The notes beneath the pieces are model-generated. The model saw only the letters and a list, made by a program, of their open reading frames with translations, did not search any database and was not told where the DNA came from. The position numbers were made by a program, and so were the translations under genes. A stretch of 64,000 bases of DNA from Sesamum alatum (lineage: Eukaryota; Streptophyta; Magnoliopsida; Lamiales; Pedaliaceae), in NCBI GenBank assembly GCA_034509735.1, contig JACGWO010000003.1, positions 186,001 through 250,000 of the forward strand. The letters run 5' to 3'. Of this stretch, positions 59,305 to 64,000 are shown in pieces. Numbering within the stretch: position 1 is the stretch's first letter; the number at the start of each line of letters is the position of its first letter.

Positions 59305-61534
59305 TGAAGGACAAGCGGATCCGCTGGGAGCGCGAGCGGAAGCGAGAAAAGCGAGAAAAGTGCGTAAATTTAAATCAAATTCAAAATACGCGAATCCCAA
59401 GGGGTGTACCCTTGAGTGCTCAACCGGGCATTCGATGTAGGATGTGTAAATATTAAAACATATATATTTAAACACATAGAGCATATATATATAATTGAAA
59501 TCAATCAAAGCGTAATAAACCGTTACCTTTGATTGTTTGGCGTATGCTCCCAGCTACTAGCGTTGTTCCTTCTCCGGAATGCTCACGAAATCCAAACGTA
59601 TCGATTCTCCAAAGGTGATCCACACCACACCGGAAGAAACACACGTTCTTCTTGCTAGAAAAGAACGGGTTTAGGAAGGAATCGGTTTAAGAGAAGAACA
59701 CTATGAATTAGTGTTCTCTTAAACTTACTTTGTTTTTCATCTTGATTCAAAATCAAGTGAAGAACACAAGTGTGGGAGAGGGAGAGAGCACGAAATTTGA
59801 GAGAGAGGAGAGGGATTTTTGTCTTCTCTTTTTCCTAGAAAAAGATGAATAATGAATCACTTATGCTTTGTGTTGTATATTATAATATATATACATAATT
59901 AATGTGATTATTGGAATGTGTCTAGGTTCATCCAAGGAAGTCTAGATTCATTCCAATCAATCACCATCAATTCTTCAATCAAGCCTACCAAAATTTATGG
60001 TATGATCAAATCATACCAAAAAGGAAGAGCTTGATTGGAGTTGATTTGTCTCTTTCCAAAAGAGATAAGTCAACCTACCACCTAGCATGAAACATGGTTG
60101 ATTTTGCTTCCTCCAAGGGAGCGTGTCGGCCATGTTTAATTAAGGAAAGAAGTCCAACTTCTTCCCATTCCAAATTAGGAATTATTTCTCCTCTCGGGTA
60201 TAATTTAACGGACCGGGTTTTATCGTAATCCAATTACGACGAACCCAATATTAAATCCAATTTAATGTCCACTTAAATTATTCCCGTTGATCCTTTAATC
60301 CAATTAAAAGATCCAACGTCTCAACATCTCAACTTTCCATATTTAATCGAAAATCCAATTTACCGATTAAATGAAAGCCCGATACAATATCGGCCCGTCC
60401 ATCCAATGGACTTTCCCTTAAGTAATCCAATTACTTATTTTATCCTTCGAGATTGACTCCAAGTCAATCTCTCAACCTCCTCGGTGATTCGTGTGTGACC
60501 CTTTAGGTTCACCCTCAGCTAGACTTGGGCCCGTGTCCCACAAGGGCCGTTACCATGGGTGGCCGTCTAGCAACGGTCCATGGCACTAGAGACTAGGTGA
60601 ATTGGCGTGAACATTTAGGCGCCGATTCCGTACGGGTACGATCCTTCCATCTACCGTCTCCCGGCCTTAGTCTAGGGTATAGAATTGGGCGTCGGTTCCC
60701 ATCCTTGACTAGGCATCTATGCTTAATACTCGAGACCACGTATGCTTCATTGCGTCGACACAGGAAACCATTCCCTGTTCGACCAACCACTGTGGCCACA
60801 GCTTTAAATAACATGAACGTGTCTCCGAGTGCATAGGAGATACCTCTGTCACATACTGACAGGGGGACGGATCCTCTTCTTGGAATCCACCGTCCTCGCT
60901 ACACATTCCGACTGCACTGGACAAGGCTTATGATAATCATCTTACAGAATGATTACCTCTCGCCAGATCCAAGATACAGCCGTCCGGTGCACGCGACTGC
61001 CATGATTCCTCAAGTCTGAGGATTACTCCCGTACTATCAGAACCGGGGAAAACCAATCATACCGACCAAGCCTCCAAGGCTTCCATATGATGATCCCCGC
61101 GAGTCAGTCCAGTCGGCTCGACCCCAGTCGACCAAACCCATCAAGATCGTGTAGGCGTCCCACGCCTGTCGCCGATGAAACACGACACTCATCCAATGAA
61201 CACGACTCTTGATGCAAGTCTCTATAGGACTCTCGATGCCCTGTCTTAAGGTCCTCGACTTGGAACGTTTCAGACCCAACTCTTAATTAGTTGGTTTCAT
61301 GACCACCATCCAATGCGTGGCCCAACTGCACGAGTTGTTATCCATGGCCTGTGGGCTTTGTTGCGATATAAGTTAAGCACCGTTTTAACAAATGTAAGAT
61401 GAGCGCAACAAAGAAGGTACCATTGGTGACGAATACTCATCTTATTCATCACATAATAATATTACATTTACATCAAGTTGTCAGATAGGTTACAAATTGC
61501 AAACCTATTGGCTTTCTGGTCACCTATTCTAACA
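59305..61534 (-). mobile_element. Copia 3' LTR of nested element R2, family 2
   Basis: A 2230-bp LTR with TGAAGG...TTCTAACA ends, inserted in R1 pol. It shares termini and several internal blocks with family 1 (conserved U3 block 60,549-60,620, palindrome 60,790-60,801, hairpin 60,846-60,862) but differs elsewhere. It is the intact relative of the decayed LTR at 4993. It lacks the palindromic W-box cluster of family 1. No gene is supported inside it. Confidence 0.93.
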
Positions 61535-61637
61535 ATCTCCCACTTGACCTAAAGCTAATCACCCATTGGCCTCAAACCTCTTATTCAGATGGTGAGTATG
61601 GGCAACTTGCGATATGGGCTTAGCAAGTGGATCTACT
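61535..61637 (-). pseudogene. R2 copia pol terminus, interrupted
   Basis: The 103 bp hold the reverse complement of a polypurine tract and the last codons of pol (DPLAKPISQ-like, matching DPLTKPMSQ of the intact copy). They are cut at 61,638 by the LTR of element R3; the rest of R2 should lie beyond the window. Confidence 0.85.
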
Positions 61638-63621
61638 TGAAAGAAATTGTGGATCGTCCGGGAAAAGCGCGAATGCGGAAGCGCGGTATAATTAAAAAAT
61701 AAATGCGGAATTTAAACATGCTTTAAATTAAAGAACACGTTTCAAAGGGTGTGCCTTTGAAATTCCCGGGTGTTCGGTGTATCTCATGAATAATAAAACA
61801 TAAAAGAATCATGGAGGCCATAGGGTAGAAAATTAAAAGGGACGAAAATCATAAACGAGACCTACCCGTTGTCGTTTCGTCTTCAACGGCTACACGCGTT
61901 TGTTCCCCGTTTTGCACCAAGATCTCGTTCTTGAGACCCTCCAAATCGTGACACACGATCCACCCACGTATCTTGCACGTCGTGCTAGCAACGAACAAGT
62001 TTATTTTGGAGTGGATGAATCAACAACACGTTATGAATTAACGGTATTGATTCATCAAGTTCTAATGTTCCAAGAACATGAGAACTAGTGGAATGATTTT
62101 CTTGGAGTGTGTGAGAGAGAGAGGGCGGACGAGATAGAGGGAGAGAGAGAGCCGAGTTGTGTGTGTGTTATGTGTGTGTTGGAGATTCATCATCCTTCAA
62201 CTTGTAGGATGCTAGGGGTTTATATAGAAGAGGAGTCTAATCCTCTTTAAACTCCTCTTTCAAAGAACTCTATTTTGACTAGGATTTTGACCTAGTCAAA
62301 GTCCTAGTCAAAGTAGTGTTTTGACCTAGTCAAAACAATCCTAGCCATCCATCTCTCCCATTCATCTCACCGTTGATTTAATTTAATTTAATGGATATTT
62401 AAAACCTATTTAAATATTTCCAAGAGGCTAAAATAAATATAAATATTATTTAAGCCATTAAATAAATCCCTTTGATAAATCTAATTTATCAATTTAATTC
62501 CTTATATCTAATAGAAGGAATTATTTCTCCAAGAAAAATAAAGGACCCGATTAAATCCAATTTAATCATTCCTTCACTCCAATATTTAATTCCTAATTAA
62601 ATATCTAAATGTGTGTGTGGATAGTGTGTGACTCTTTAGGTTCACCTTTCAGCTAGACTTGGTCGGATTCCTAGAATCCTTCCGTTACCATGGGTGGCCA
62701 TCTAGCAACGGTCCATGGCACTAGAGACTAGGTGAAATATTCAGGGATGAACATTTAGGCTCTAACAGTACACTTGTCCTTCTGTCTTCGGTCTCATCAC
62801 TTAGAGTCTAGGGCACGGAAAGTGCAGGTACCCATTTTGGGCCTAAGTGTCGGTCTGTCCTCACTAAACGCCGCAAGGGAATCCTTCCCTTCTGTTCAGT
62901 CACTGTGGCCACAGTTTTAGGGACAAGACCTAGAGTATACATGAGACTCAACTGCCAAAACCTATTGACAGGAGACAGATCCTTTCTTGGAAACTACTGT
63001 CACTTTGTACACCAGAACTGCACTAGACATGGCTTATGACTACCAAAGAGAATTCTGGCAATCTCTCACCATATCTAAGATACAGCCCTGATGTACAGGT
63101 AAACTCAGTAATTCCTCAAGTCAAAGGACTTGACCTGTACCGTTGGAACCGGGAATACACGTCATACCTTGCTGACCATACTCAAGGTCCTCCGTAAGAC
63201 GGTTCCCGCGAGTCACCTCAGTCAGCTACGTCTAGCATGCTGACCCACTAACACTGCTTAGACGACCCTCGTCACCCGTCGATGAAACACGACAGCAGGT
63301 GCTTAGTGCAAGTCTCAAATGGAATCCCGGTACACATTTTCGGGATTCCTTGACTTGGAGATTTCCGGACTGATTCGGGAAGACTGATTCCATGGACCTA
63401 CCTCCAAGCGTAGTCCCAGTCCCCGAAATTGATTCTCAGTCCGTGGGCTTTGTTTGCGTAGTGAACAGATATGGAAAACAAATATAAGTGAACACAAACA
63501 AAGTGATGCCAAATGAAATTCACTTCTTTATTCATTAATGATTTATCAAACACCTGAAATTGTCTAGACATAGGTTACATATTCCTGCCAAAATTGGCTT
63601 ACATGGTCACCTATTCTAACA
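61638..63621 (-). mobile_element. Copia 3' LTR of nested element R3, family 1
   Basis: A 1984-bp LTR with TGAAAGAAATTG...TTCTAACA ends, inserted 103 bp inside R2. The TATA motif on the minus strand is at 62,219-62,227 and the W-box cluster at 62,275-62,333. The body closely resembles the solo LTR at 11.4-13.4 kb. The left candidate target duplication is CTACT (61,633-61,637); the partner is outside the window. Confidence 0.95.
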
Positions 63622-63637
63622 ATCTCCCACTTGACCT

Positions 63638-64000
63638 TTAAAGCCAATCACCCATATGCCTAATCCCCATCTTCTCAAGATGTTGCGTATGAGTACTCTG
63701 CGACATAGGCTTTGTCAGCGGGTCTGCTGTGTTGTCTGCTGAGTTGACTCGGTCCATCGAACGTCACCTCTTCCTACCATTTCTCTAAGAAGATGGTAGC
63801 GTCTAAGAATGTGTTTGGAACGGTGATGAGATCTCGGTTCCTTTGCTTGCGGTATTGCACCGTTGTTATCACAGAAGATGACAACAGGCTCGGCGATGCT
63901 AGGCACCACACCCAACTCTTGGATATAGTTTCTCATCCAAACCGCTTCCTTAGCAGCTTCTGAAGCTGCTATGTATTCAGCCTCAGTGGTGGAGTCAGCA
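63638..64000 (-). pseudogene. R3 copia RNase H end, truncated by the window edge
   Basis: The C-terminal part of RNase H (FCDNNGAI...HILRRYHLLREM) followed by the pol stop (63,638-63,640) and polypurine tract. A one-base deletion near 63,758 shifts the frame before the C-terminus. The rest of the element lies to the right of the window. Confidence 0.9.

Noticed and set aside
59305..61534. Possible host gene between the nested copia pieces
   Set aside because: The whole interval has LTR termini at both ends and aligns in parts with the other LTRs; its short frames are incidental.

Overview
This window is heterochromatin-like repeat DNA from a land-plant nuclear genome. The evidence is Ty1/copia and Ty3/gypsy LTR retrotransposons primed by initiator tRNA-Met (TGGTATCAGAGC), plus a very long tandem satellite. 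I found no host protein-coding gene, rRNA, tRNA or CRISPR array. The sequence does not identify the species.

Layout: (1) 1-6.3 kb: the end of a minus-strand copia LTR (family 1), then a heavily decayed plus-strand copia element ending in a truncated LTR of a second family. (2) 6.3-54.5 kb: one tandem array of a roughly 334-bp satellite, about 35.8 kb of satellite or about 107 monomers, split by two insertions. Three subfamily blocks follow each other. Block A (6.3-16 kb) has a 4-monomer higher-order repeat of about 1.33 kb. Block B (16-33.6 kb) has a 6-monomer repeat of about 2.0 kb. Block C (33.6-54.5 kb) has an 11-monomer repeat of about 3.6 kb that includes two internally deleted monomers. 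(3) Insertions in the array: a solo family-1 LTR at 11,391-13,369 with a perfect 5-bp target duplication, and a full-length copia element at 34,248-44,663. (4) 54.5-64 kb: a gypsy fragment (pol tail, LTR, primer-binding site, leader, gag start), cut by a nested series of three minus-strand copia insertions whose 3' ends follow one another (R1, R2, R3).

The full-length copia element has LTRs of about 1.97-1.99 kb, a primer-binding site, a polypurine tract, and gag, protease, integrase, reverse transcriptase and RNase H domains with the expected catalytic residues. Its reading frame is broken twice, each time at an A-run followed by GG. Between the primer-binding site and gag lies the most unusual stretch of the window: about 600 bp of GC-dominated DNA organised as successive hairpins, many with (CG)n stems.

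The family-1 LTRs share a dense cluster of palindromic W-box motifs upstream of a TATA box. Both LTR families share a highly conserved U3 block, a conserved stem-loop, and a 12-bp palindrome that stays a palindrome despite four base changes in the oldest copy. From about 23 to 36 kb, near-identical repeats differ mostly by single-base indels. That pattern looks like uncorrected consensus error and should temper fine-scale reading there.
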